Source of the DNA: Strigamia acuminata
Taxonomy: Eukaryota; Arthropoda; Chilopoda; Geophilomorpha; Linotaeniidae
Direction of reading: 5' to 3'
DNA: 60,000 nt
Assembly: GCA_949358305.1 (NCBI GenBank)
Contig: OX442314.1
Span: 35,585,608-35,645,607 of the forward strand
Numbering within the stretch: the first letter of the stretch is position 1; each line of letters starts with the position of its first letter. Both the position numbers and the translations under genes were made by a program. The notes below the pieces were generated by a model. That model saw only the letters and a program-made list of their open reading frames with translations. It was not told where the DNA came from and searched no databases. Positions 22,159 to 31,750 of this stretch are shown one piece after another.

Positions 22159-22441
22159 GTAACTTTCCTGTCTGTATGTTTATGAAACTCATCTTTCAAC
22201 CTAAAAAAGTCGATTTAAGCACGAAAAAAGCAGTTTGTGCCCAAGATACAGTGCCTGTGGTTCCCCAACCGCGTGGCACTCCTCAGTCAATGGACAGTGG
22301 GACTGGCCGCCCTTTTGGCAGAGGTCGCTGCAAGTCAATTGAACTTGACTGTGTTGAACTTGAACAACTCGAACATGTACCTAGAATAAGTAAAAGCCAC
22401 CGCACAGGAAGAGAGAGGCTTTGGATGTGACAGCTACACAT
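22159..22441 (+). pseudogene. Short unrecognised frame, left edge of env-like relic copy 2
   Basis: A frame at about 22176-22430 encodes a Pro/Gly/Arg-containing peptide of unknown type. Its last bases (GCTTTGGATGTGACAGC, 22418-22434) match 1433-1449 in envelope-like relic copy 1, which marks where the env-like sequence was cut by the solo LTR. Confidence 0.35.
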
Positions 22442-23665
22442 TGTGGTGGCCAGCTGGTCACAAGGGTGCCAAAAGAGTAGAAGAACGTTTTCTAGTGTTT
22501 TATTTATCGTGTTTGTTAAAAGTATTTTAAATATATTGGACTATACTCTTTCCACACTCAAGAGTGACCCTGGAAGCTGGGCTCCCATTGGCCTACTTAG
22601 AACTGCAATGCAACTACTGCTACACTAGTGAAATAGCTCGGCCAATGGGAGCCCAGCTTCCAGGGTCACTCTTGAGTGTGGAAAGAGTATAGCAAATTGT
22701 GGCAACTTTTAGAGAAGAAATCATCATGTTTTTATTATAATCATTTTCGTGTATTAATCCAGAATAAATAATTAGTGTTTATTTTCCTTTTAAATCCGGT
22801 TTATTTATTTAATGACTTTATTAAATAATAATTGAACCACTGGTAAAACAGCTGTTTCAATCACCATGGCAACCAGCCTAAGGAGTTGCACAGGATGTGC
22901 ATCCTGGTTGCTTAAAAGGAGCAAGGGAGGAAAATACATGACAAGTCAGTTCAAGTCTCTATTTTCACCAGTTCAGTCATTGCTATGTTCACTGCAGTAA
23001 AACCTCAAAATTACCAGGATTGATCAGTGATTTCCAGTGTTAAGTGGGTTGAATTCACTTCTTGTGTTGCCAAACAGCACAGGATTTTATAGTCTTGCTA
23101 TTAGGAATTAATAGCTAGATTTCTTGCTCAAGCAGCCAGCTTGAGAGAGAATTTGTGAAGTAGGACGCCATCTTGGTTCACCCAAGAAGGAAGTTTTAGC
23201 CTTGTACTTAGAACAAGCGGGTGCTTATCCTTGAGCGTTAAATCAAGAAGAGATTGAGCTCTTAGTAAGCCGTGTTTCACAAAAACCTAGAGCAAAGTCT
23301 ACTGTGTGTTTGGACGAGAGACGACATCGCCGCAGCCTATGGAATCGCCCGCGATACCCGAATTGCGAGACGTCGCCCGAGCGTGACTACGACGACCAGC
23401 CGCCTACAGAATCTCTCTTCGCAGAGAAATTACCCGAATAGCCAGCCGTCGCGGAGGAGAATTAGAAGAGTTGTGAGTAGAGTCGAACAATTTCGGGTTT
23501 ATTCTCGTCTTTTGCGAGCATTGTTTATCGCCGTTTGCGATAAAAGGAGAAATAGACAAAAGCACGACGTCATTTGTCATTTGTTTAGAAAGGTTTATTT
23601 GATAAGACCCGTCGTGGCAACCCGTTGTGATCATATTTTGTTGTGGTAAAACCGAGATCACAACA
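22442..23665 (+). mobile_element. Solo LTR, flanked by ACAT target duplication
   Basis: Starts TGTGGTGGCCAGCTGGTCAC and ends GATCACAACA. ACAT is duplicated at 22438-22441 and 23666-23669. The uninterrupted env-like sequence at 1440-1460 has a single copy of the site. It shares its hairpin chain and the terminal ~65 bp with the 20339-21765 LTR, so it belongs to a related family. No internal region remains, as expected from LTR-LTR recombination. It carries a palindromic insertion at 22541-22692. Confidence 0.85.
22541..22692. mobile_element. MITE-like element with perfect 53-bp inverted arms
   Basis: The left arm 22541-22593 (begins CTATACTCTTTCCACACTC) and right arm 22640-22692 are perfect reverse complements over 53 bases, separated by a 46-base loop. 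If the outermost CTA/TAG are read as flanking TA plus one base, a mariner-type TA duplication is possible. Perfect arms imply recent insertion or gene-conversion-like repair. Confidence 0.85.
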
Positions 23666-24400
23666 ACATAAGTTGAGCACTATTTTCTACCCCCTGCGTT
23701 GTTTATTTCAGTGTTGAAAGGGATATGAGATCAGTGTGAGGACACTGTGTTTAAGGTCTGTGCTACGGAGGCAGCCATTTTGGCACATTCATTGCCCAGC
23801 TGTGAATTTTCTTTGTATAAATAAGTATTGTGACAAGAAGGTCATGAAGAGAGAGCGACTCGTTTTTCGTTCTGTTAGCACGAAAAGAGATTGGGCATAT
23901 CACTTGCCCAGCGAAGGAAAAATGACCATGACCTGCCATTAGAGAGGCGAGAAAGGAAAGAAGAAGACAGTTCTCACTAAGGCTGTAGACACAAGTGTCT
24001 TGAAGGTCCCACCAGGATGTAAATTATTTGGTTTAGGATTTCAGTTATATTCTTTTTTCGAAGGTAGTAGTCTAAAAATTGTAAAGGCAAGCGAAGGGAA
24101 CGTTAATATGTCCAGAATTTTGGACCCAAAGAAGATACAACTTAAAGAGAAACAAAATCATTCTTGAATAAAAGGGACCCTGTTGGAAAGAGTGGATGGA
24201 GAAGTAGATGGAGTCAAATTAGGAAAGATTAGAGAACAGCTGGCGGAGTTGGAAAAAGATGACATAGAGAAATCGGATTTCGACATATTGGGACCAGTGG
24301 GGGGGAAGTACATTTGTAATAGGGTCATGTATTATTGTAGTCAGTATAATTATACTCGTATGTTGGTGTCGAAATGAGACCATTGGTAAAATGATCGGGA
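23666..24400 (+). pseudogene. Envelope-like gene relic, copy 2
   Basis: 23670-23734 matches copy 1 at 1454-1518. It then jumps to sequence matching 2135-2332, so about 0.6 kb is deleted relative to copy 1. It continues in a frame containing VLKVPPGCKLFGLGF and SEGNVNMSRI (about 23995-24170). After a stop follows an acidic, helical tail (GKIREQLAELEKDD) to 24377. A Gly-Cys loop followed by a helical stalk resembles the C-terminal half of F-type envelope proteins of insect errantiviruses and their relatives. That is family knowledge applied by eye. Deleted, with several stops. An LTR follows within 40 bases. Confidence 0.4.
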
Positions 24401-24416
24401 GGAGTGTGGTATATAT

Positions 24417-25100
24417 TGTGGTGGCCAAGCTGGTCACCAGAGTTTTTTTTTTTTTGAAATTATTTATTGGACTTTAATTATTTAAATGAAAATATCAAAG
24501 TTAACTAATTATTACGGTGTCCTTTATATATTTATTAGATTTAATTTTAAGATTTCATGAGTCATAAATAAATGAATGTTTTTTTAGAATAACACGTGAC
24601 TTTATTATGCCTTAGGATTTTGCATAGGATGTGCTGCATCCTGCCGAGTGCAGTGACAAATCAGTTCAAGTCTCCATTTTATCAAACCTAGTCATGTCAA
24701 TGTTTCTCCTTGTAAAACCACAAAAAACCTGGATAAACCTGTGACTTTTGATAAGTATTTATAGTACTTGTAGTGTTGTTAGCAAAGCAACATTACATTT
24801 TATCAATTCATGCAATCAAGCCATTTTGGTTGTGTGATACATCAGTCTTGCTCAAAGCAGCCAGCTTAGAGACAGACATCCTTTGAGAAGTAGAAGCAGA
24901 CGATCAACGACGCCCGGCCGCAGCCTACGGAGTCCACGGAGTCCCGAATTGCGCCAACTTCGCCGAAAGTAAACGAGGTACGAGGCCGAACGCGGCCTAC
25001 GGAGCTCCGAAACGAGGTCCCGAATCGCCCAACGTCGCACGAGAAGGAAGAAATCACGCCACGAAAGATATTATTTTAAAGATTTGTTTAAAAGGTTACA
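24417..25100 (+). mobile_element. 3' LTR of the env-bearing element, interrupted by copia
   Basis: Begins TGTGGTGGCCAAGCTGGTCA, very close to the start of the solo LTR at 22442, and lies 3' of the env-like relic after a purine-rich GATCGGGAGGAG. Internal landmarks include the AGCCA-loop hairpin at about 24852-24872 and the GCAGCCTACGGA block. It is broken at 25100 where a copia LTR starts. Confidence 0.6.
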
Positions 25101-25291
25101 TGTTGTCGAAGCGAGACAGTAGTCCTTATGGTGACTATGTAAAAGTTGGATCTGCCTGTAGAGTAGATGCAGACTGTGGGTCTATTATGGTTTGCCACAG
25201 ACGGATGCAAAAATGTGTGCAAAAAAGTGTGTGTGAATAAAGCTCTCGATGCTTTTTACAACTCTTACCTCTTATTTCCCTAAAACCAACA
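25101..25291 (+). mobile_element. Ty1/copia 5' LTR (191 bp)
   Basis: TGTTGTCGAAG...CTAAAACCAACA, ending exactly where a tRNA-iMet-type primer site begins. Contains GTGAATAAAGC (poly(A)-type signal) about 65 bases before its end. Confidence 0.65.
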
Positions 25292-25303
25292 TGGTAGCAG
25301 AGG
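25292..25303 (+). promoter_or_regulatory. Primer-binding site, tRNA-iMet type
   Basis: TGGTAGCAGAGG is complementary to the 3' end of eukaryotic initiator Met tRNA (...CCTCTGCTACCA) and directly follows the LTR CA. Confidence 0.85.
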
Positions 25304-26620
25304 TATAGGACATTATTCATCACTGTGACTTCGAATTTGTTGCTTTTAAGAGCTGTCATTGTCGTTTTTCCCGTGAAAATTCATCCAGGACGAAGCCGCT
25401 CATCGGTTATTGATTACACGTTCCTAGACAAAATGACCGACCTCGCATCTTCTCGCCTGCTCGCCCGACGATTTTGATTGTTTTTCTACAATTTGCATCG
25501 GATTTCGACGCTGCAAATTTTCGTGAGTGTTCTGCAGACCTTATTGCAGCTTTGTGCGTACTTTTCGGAATTTATTTGCATCGATTTTTGCCGATGATCG
25601 CCGACAAAGTGCACGATAAGCCGAGTCCTCGTTGATTTTCGTCGCCCGATTTGACACTTTTCACTGTGTTTTCGACTGTGCCCAGCCAGAATCTGCTTGT
25701 GTTTGGACTTATACGTGTTTTTCACACGATTAGTGAGTGTTTTCGTCGGTTTTTGTGAACTTTTTGGCGTAATTTTCCCGTGTTCGCTCCAAGTACGAAC
25801 ACGAGGCGGCCGTGTGTGTGCTACGACGATTTTCGACGTTTTGATTGATTCTGCGGACATTTCCGACGATTATCAACTTTATTTAACTTTATTTGTAAAT
25901 TTGAGTGACATTTCTGTATTGTTTTTCTAGATTTCATCGATTTTCGTCTGGATAAATTTCCGTACGACGTGTACAAAGTGGCAGACGTTTGCCAGCCAAT
26001 TTTTGCGGGGATTTTACCGCAATTTTTTCGCACCCCAGTGTGCGCAACAGAGAATCTCCTACGAATTTTGTTTAATTCGCCTTTTATTTTCTAATTTTCA
26101 AATTTTTCGCCTTCCCTGTCGAAATTAAATTGTTAAACTTAAGTTCTTTTGGGGGACCCAGTGTAGGATCCTGGTTTTATTTTTGCAAGAATTTAATTAC
26201 CGTATTTTACCAAATAAGAGCCGCGGCTCTTATTGAAAACTGCCACTTTGAGCTGCGGCTTTAATTCGGGGGCGGCTCTTATTTGAAATAGTGGCCAATA
26301 TCGTACTATTACGTTCATTGAACGTATATAGCCGCGGCTACTATTCGAGGGCGGCTCTTATATCAAGTCGCCTATCTCGGCCGCGGCTACAATTCGAGGG
26401 CGACTCTTATTCGGTAAAATACGGTATTCTTGCAGATTTAATCCCTTGCCTTGGTCATTGCACTTTGACCATTGTATTTATTTGCCGTGCCCGACAGTGG
26501 GATATCCGGGGGCCACAGGGCCATTATTTCCCGACAACTCCTAAACGGCCACTGTTTAGACGGGTTAACTAGTAACCTGTATAGCCCATTTGTTGGATAT
26601 CCGCTTCGAACATGCTGCGA
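25304..26620 (+). mobile_element. Copia element leader, no gag left
   Basis: Long untranslated leader matching 35821-36900 in several blocks, including GACCGACCTCG/GGCCGACCTCG, CAGTGTAGGATCCTGG, TTTGCCGTGCCCGACA and CCCGACAACTCCTAAACGGC. It contains a short conserved upstream ORF near 25432 and a MITE at 26200-26424. After about 26620 the match to the other element stops, and no gag follows. Confidence 0.7.
26200..26424. mobile_element. MITE with 21-bp TIRs and TA target duplication
   Basis: Starts CCGTATTTTACCAAATAAGAG and ends with its reverse complement (20 of 21 bases). TA is duplicated at 26198-26199 and 26425-26426. It interrupts copia leader sequence. The interior repeats GCCGCGGCT and GGGCGGCTCTTA motifs. 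A TA duplication suggests Tc1/mariner mobilisation. Confidence 0.9.
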
Positions 26621-26739
26621 TTCGTGATAAATCTACTACAATTAATGCTACACAAGAGGTAAAATTAAATGTTCACAATTTAATTATTTATTTTTGTTCG
26701 GTCGTTCTAATTGGAGGTCAATCCGGCTCTGATTCGGAC

Positions 26740-26860
26740 TACAGCCACGCCTGTACATGCACACATACCCGTACACGCACTCGCACCTATACCCACCGCA
26801 CCCGCATATATGCGAACACCTGCTGCACATACAATCCCCGTACCCGTGCATACAGCAGAA
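26740..26860. repeat. CACACCCG-type degenerate microsatellite
   Basis: An irregular CA/CCCG-rich run (GTACACGCACTCGCACC and similar). Its translation as a His/Thr/Arg-rich peptide is an artefact. Confidence 0.6.
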
Positions 26861-26864
26861 CAGG

Positions 26865-27540
26865 TTAAAAATATAACTTTATAATATTGGATTTAATTTA
26901 AGTTATAACTAATCAGATTGTCATTTTAGTAGATTGTAGCAGTAGGTCATATTAGCATATTCCATAAAAACCAAACAGATACGCCGAGTAAACTTTATAG
27001 TTATTTGAAAAATATATAATGCTATATTTCCGTAAATTTACAGTATTTTTTTTCTTTATTTGTATTTGTACTTGTTGCCAGGTTAAAACAGTCATCGAGG
27101 TGGAGGACTTAATCGAAAATTGTAAGTCGATTGTGTCAGTTGCGCAAGTCAATATTGGTGATTATACGATCATAAAAAAAATATGATTTATTTATTGAAC
27201 TCGTAGCCCGAGATGTTTACGGTTTGGCTTGCCAGACTAGTGATGATTGCGATTCGGAATATTGTTTTGCAGCCCCATTGTCGAAAGGTGCGTGTGTAGC
27301 TGCATCTTTTCCGATGAGTTTTTGTTAGGGACGACGTGACAATCCCTACAAATGTTATCGTGAAACAAACGACTACAATTACGACGCTAGCCAAACGTGG
27401 CCAGGTGTGTAGAGTAAACGAGGACTGCGTTCGAAGACGATTAATTTGCCATCCGGTTGATTTTGTGATGGTTTGTGTTGTTAAATAATTCCGATAGACG
27501 GCACATTCTCTTTGGCGCCAATGTGTAATCGGTTTTAGCA
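26865..27540. other. AT-rich spacer, nothing recognised
   Basis: No supported gene. The minus-strand frame at 27622-27188 overlaps this region. It begins with the ALLSLL words of the inverted repeat but shows no recognisable domain. Confidence 0.35.
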
Positions 27541-28074
27541 CAGTATAGAGAAGAGACAGTAGGGCAATGTTGGGCGGTTCCTTTGATGTTGGTGGCATGG
27601 AGTTGACGTCACAAAACGTCATAAAATATCCCGAAATACTGTTGCGCCTCTAGTGGTGATGGCATAAAGTTAATTAGATTGAATTAGATTTATCGGTATT
27701 TTTTAATGATACATGACGATTTTGTCTGAAAATACAATATTTTTAACGATTTATCTCTATTTTTTCACAAATTATGATAAAAAATTATTAAATTATAAAT
27801 TATTAATTATTAAAAAATGTTAACAATGGATTTCTTATTGTATTATTAGTGCAATTAAGTTCCCCATCACATTTCCCACCATTCACTCTCATTATAAGTT
27901 GGAAATAATGTTTTTATTATGTTTTTGTAAACACGAAATAAAAATACCACATGTGCACTATACAAAACTCGAGGTTTTAATGCCATAGCCGCCAGGTGGC
28001 GTTAGACGCATGCGCAGATCCAACTACAGGCCAGGGATTAACACACATTGCCCTACTGTCTCTTCTCTATACTG
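27541..28074. repeat. Inverted repeat, perfect 30-bp arms 474 bp apart
   Basis: 27541-27570 and 28045-28074 are perfect reverse complements (core CAGTATAGAGAAGAGACAGT). A second weaker pair lies inside it (around 27640-27665 and 27978-28005), so it looks like a degraded fold-back or two head-to-head copies. The same words occur, diverged, in both copies of repeat A (15399-15430 and 40971-41002). Confidence 0.75.
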
Positions 28075-28796
28075 TGGGTTTTAGTTTTACTTTCTGTTTT
28101 GTACTCAAAGACGAATGTGTAACCTGTTTTTATCTCCAAGTATTAAACACAACTTCAAGTGTTATTAGGACGTTGATTGGACTGAAAACACCACAATATG
28201 GTAGAGGTACTGGTTGAACATTATCCATAAATATAAAGTGAAATAAGAGGCCACGATCGTGCAAAAAACGACGACGAGACGATCGAGCGCACAGACGACG
28301 ACGAGACAAGTGCACGCGCAGACGACGAAGCAAAAACGTACGAACGACGAGGCGAATACGTGCGGACGACATGGTGTTCGTTGCCATTGCGCATGCGCGG
28401 ATGATATCATTTCCTTCGCATCGGTTGAGAATGTACTTTTGAAAATAGTACTTGGAACAAGTACTATTTCGCCCTCGATTCATGTCGAAAATGTATACCA
28501 TAATTTGGGACAGAGGGAGTAGTAAATTTGTCAGCTGACAGCTGCCAGTTTCTGACACCCTTCATTGATAGACTAATATCCCATGGATGATTGTAGAAAA
28601 ATTACAAAATACGATATTTCTTAAATAGTTGAAACCCTATGTTGGAAAGTCTAAAGCGTCAAATCTCGAAGTAATCAAACAATATAAAATTCAGAGCACA
28701 GAAAGTAGAAAGGATTTGACAGTAATCAATCAACATAAAATATCAAGCTCAGAGGATGAAGATTGTGTGTGTATTTACGTATCTGTCAACAAAAAA
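28075..28796. other. Spacer upstream of the MADF gene
   Basis: Contains a GACGACGA-rich stretch (28260-28350) and a hairpin at about 28442-28467 (AATAGTACTTG/CAAGTACTATT). An open frame also extends upstream of the MADF ATG from about 28632, possibly an N-terminal extension. No other gene seen. Confidence 0.4.
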
Positions 28797-29295
28797 ATGT
28801 CAAAATATTGTCAGTCTAACAAACAGAAAATAGAAACGATAGAATTAGATGATCCTAACAAACACACCGAAATGGCGGGCAGGTGGCTAGAGAATGAGGT
28901 TGAGATATTATTGGAGAATATACGTTATCATCCGTGTTTGTTTGATAAAAGAAACATCGACTTAAAGGATGATGAGAAAAAAAAGGAAATTTTGCAAACA
29001 ATTCCTCAACAATTGGATAGTAAAACAAGTGAGAAATAACCCTATTTTCACGTTTTTATCATCTAATTTATTTATTTTGTTTTCATTCAAAGGTGAAAAC
29101 TGTAAAGATAAGTTTAAACGTCTCTTTGACACTTACAAAAGGAAGAAAAAAAGTAGATACACCCCAACCGGATCGGCAGCGATGGCAGAAAGAAGTTATA
29201 CATATAGAGAATTGGAGGTATTACGCAACGACGGACTCATTGATTGGAAATTCTCATCCAGTAAATCTGAAGTAAAATACGTATCTTCCATATAA
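28797..29295 (+). CDS. MADF-domain DNA-binding protein, two exons
   Basis: First ATG at 28797; the frame is open further upstream, so the start could be earlier. Exon 1 includes RWLENEVEILLENIRYHPCL, the start of a MADF domain (LI..V..hPcLfd), then KDDEKKKEILQTIPQQL. A 63-bp intron (29029-29091, GTGAGA...TTCAAAG) joins ACA-A to GT in phase 1, giving SENCKDKFKRLFDTYKRKKK, the conserved end of the domain. Exon 2 continues through RELEVLRNDGLIDWKF to a stop at 29295. MADF proteins are Myb-related transcription factors or transposon-derived regulators. Frames and splice sites are intact, so this could be a live gene. Confidence 0.72.
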
Positions 29296-29540
29296 ATTTT
29301 TTAAATTACTATAACATTTTATGTGGTGTATAATTGGTAAGTAATTATTAGAATAACTATTGCCTCGGTCTGAAATGGCTGGATGAACCCACCAAGCTCT
29401 TTGTCTCCGGTTTTTAAGTTTTTTCCTTGCCAACTGGAGGAAAATAAAAGCTGCGGCTGCTTCCAATTCAGTAGGAGCCATTTTTCGGATCAGAAATAAC
29501 ACCATAACCTTGAAAACGCAAAGCTGGAATAGCTACATGT
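29296..29540. other. Spacer, nothing recognised
   Basis: 3' flank of the MADF gene. No clear signal. Confidence 0.3.
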
Positions 29541-29849
29541 GTGTTGCATTGCGCGCAATTCACAGGGCGATTTCGCTTGCGAAATCGCGGTATGTGTGCG
29601 CCCAGTATAAAGAACGTAATTGCAGCTTCAGACAAAGTTGAAGTAAACGAGGCAAATGAAGCTTGGACGAAAGTAAAAAAGCAATACAAAAACTCTCCAA
29701 CAATCGCAGCTCATATAATGGAAGCCCCACATACCGGTAAATGGAGTGACAGAGAGGAGGTTATGGAAGAATTCATCACTCTCCAACCAGAACCACCAAA
29801 AACTAGGATTTTCAAAGCAGTAATTTCAGAGGAAGATATTCTAGGTTAG
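29541..29849 (+). CDS. Hypothetical ORF, unknown
   Basis: A frame of 102 codons with a hydrophilic, evenly charged second half (EAWTKVKKQYKNSPTIAAHI and WSDREEVMEEFITLQ). It lies just before zinc-finger sequence and could be an upstream exon of it. No family recognised; the N-terminal part reads as non-coding. Confidence 0.25.
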   Translation: MLHCAQFTGRFRLRNRGMCAPSIKNVIAASDKVEVNEANEAWTKVKKQYKNSPTIAAHIMEAPHTGKWSDREEVMEEFITLQPEPPKTRIFKAVISEEDILG

Positions 29850-30190
29850 ATTTCGTCTGCAAAATCTGTCAGAAAGCGTTCAGGATGAAAATTTTAACGA
29901 AAAGCAGAAGTGTAATGACGACTTTGGATTCCGGCGCAAACAGTAGTTGTATCTCTTTACCAGTGGTGCAAGCGTTAGAAATGGAACATCTCATCACCGA
30001 AGTCGGCCCCAACATGGGAATCAACACAGCCGACAAAAAAAGTGCAGCCACAATCGCAGCAAAGAGACATTTCCTTGCAATGTTTGCAATAAGACTTTTT
30101 CTTTAAAAAATAATTTACTCAAACACATGCAAGTTCATATTCATCCTCTACCTTCCGTTTTTTTAAGCAAAAAAATACATTTCAGGTAAA
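29850..30190 (+). pseudogene. C2H2 zinc-finger pieces enclosing a retropepsin fragment
   Basis: 29851-29890 encodes FVCKICQKAF, the first half of a C2H2 finger. Then comes TTLDSGANSSCISLPVVQA (about 29918-29975), which has the D-S-G-A signature and following hydrophobic strand of retroviral-type aspartic proteases; the pol at 54.8 kb has LDSGANRSF at the same point. In another frame, 30065-30140 encodes a complete finger (FPCNVCNKTFSL...HMQVH, C-x2-C-x12-H-x3-H). The order suggests a zinc-finger exon invaded by a retroelement fragment, or exons of a domesticated fusion. Confidence 0.5.
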
Positions 30191-30424
30191 AATTGCATTT
30201 TCAGGCAAGACGAATTGTTCTTTTGTTCATGACCAAAACGACATTTTTTTTGAAAAATAGTGACATCAATATATCTAAGTGGGTGGCTGGCTTCAGCCTC
30301 GGGATACAAGTGTAAAAGGTTTAATTGACCTGTTTGCCTTGTTGTGCTGTTGGATCTGAAAATGGCCGATAGGATCTAGTAATTTAAACATGTGTGTGCT
30401 GCCTTGTCCAAGTTTTTCGTTATA
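30191..30424. other. AT-rich spacer, nothing recognised
   Basis: No gene or repeat noted. Confidence 0.3.
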
Positions 30425-30500
30425 CTTTAATTGGTCATAGATAGATTTAATTGGTCATAGATAGCTTTAATTGGTCATAGATAGCTTTAATTGGTCATTG
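30425..30500. repeat. 20-bp tandem repeat, 4 copies
   Basis: Unit CTTTAATTGGTCATAGATAG begins at 30425, 30445, 30465 and 30485. It abuts the LTR start at about 30499. Confidence 0.9.
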
Positions 30501-30732
30501 TGACCTTTGGTCACCTTTCCGTCGAGGTCACGTCGCCTCCGCGTCGCCACTCTGGCCTTCCGGGTGGCATACTGACCGGTCGGTGACCCGACGACACGTT
30601 GGCATAACGTCACTTTCGGCCTATCAACGTGACACATTCGTTCCTTTGTTCTTGTTGTATTTAAGCTTGTTGTTTTCAAATAAAGTTCAGTCATCTGGTT
30701 GATACCAAACCAAACGCTTCGCCCGACTCGCA
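30499..30732 (+). mobile_element. Short LTR (about 234 bp) of a gag-bearing element
   Basis: Candidate LTR from TGTGACCTTTGGTCAC, itself a hairpin, to GACTCGCA, with TG/CA ends. It holds an AATAAAG poly(A)-type signal near 30679. TGGCGCAGTTG, a typical TGG-starting primer site, begins at 30733. The left boundary is inferred from the TG only. Confidence 0.5.
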
Positions 30733-30829
30733 TGGCGCAGTTGTAACTTCGGACCTACACATCGCCTGTTGAAAACGAAGAGACGAGTCCACACGGGACA
30801 ACGCAAACGGGAAAACCACGCACGATACG

Positions 30830-31429
30830 ATGAGTAAAGCCAATAACATCACGGAGGCCAACATTTTGAGCTCGACCAATGCGGCTCTGATTCGGCGCTT
30901 CACGGTGGACGAACTCAAGGCCGTGTGCAGCAAACGCGGCATCGCCACGCCCGCATCGGCGGCGAAGGACGCGCTGGTGGAGATACTGGCCGCGGACAAC
31001 GCGAGCAGCCAGTCGTTATCGAGCGGCGGCGGCGGGGGTTCCGAGATGACCGACGGCGGCGACACCGCCTCGACCGAGAAGTCTAGCCCCAATCTGGCGG
31101 ACATGGCCACCTTGATCACGCTGATGTCCACGCAGATGCTCAGCGCCGCCAAACCGAACATTACCAAGGTAACGCACAAGGCGAACACGGCGAAGAACCT
31201 GTCGCCGTTTTTCGGGAACGAGACGGACGACGTGCGTCAGTTTATTCGACTTTTAGACAACGCGGCCGCTCTGGGAAATTGGTCCGCCCAGTCGAAGCTG
31301 GTGTACGCGAACGGGTTACTCAAGGGTCACGCCCTGGACTGGTACGTGCTACAGGGGAGTGCAATCGACAATTGGCCGAAAGAGACCTTGTGTAATTTAA
31401 TGAATGCAAAACCTGGTTGGACTAGATGA
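30830..31429 (+). pseudogene. Retrotransposon Gag, N-terminal part, truncated
   Basis: ATG at 30830. The N-terminal ~45 residues (FTVDELKAVCSKRGIATP) look like a SAP-type helix-turn-helix used by some retroelement Gags. A Ser/Gly linker and a Gag helical core follow (LSPFFGNETDDVRQFIRLLD, ALGNWSAQSKLVYANGLLKG, LDWY). The frame runs into unrelated sequence after about 31390 and stops at 31429, so the rest of gag and all of pol are lost. Codons are strikingly GC-rich (many GCG, ACG, CTG) compared with every neighbour, suggesting a different TE lineage with its own codon bias. Confidence 0.65.
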
Positions 31430-31750
31430 TGTCCTCTAACTTTGAAGATCCAGGCGTGCTGCAGTTTTTTGCCAACTGCATTTGTTTTAGACTGCAACAT
31501 TTGTTTTAGGTACCGCTTAAAACATGTTTTACGGCCCTAAACCTACGACACTAGGTTAGTTTGTTTTATTTTGTCTTTAATTGGCAATTAGAATTCAATT
31601 TTGATGTGATTTAATTTTCTTTGTTTTAGAAACTGAAAAGTTCGTCGAGTCATATTTAAAAGTAAATTTAAGTTTTGTTTCGGGGTTGAAATGGGGCATA
31701 AACAAAGCAAATTAGCAACATTAAAGAATTTTTTTTGTTTATTTTGTTGG
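31430..31750. other. AT-rich spacer with left arm of an inverted repeat
   Basis: 31498-31550 pairs with 33654-33706 (see repeat entry). Otherwise nothing recognised. Confidence 0.4.

Noticed and set aside
27985-28000. CTCF-like site (GCCGCCAGGTGGCG)
   Set aside because: A single short motif in a repeat-derived region; no further support.
28500-28525. Stowaway-like MITE end (GGGACAGAGGGAGTA)
   Set aside because: Only one end is present; I found no matching inverted terminus within a plausible distance.
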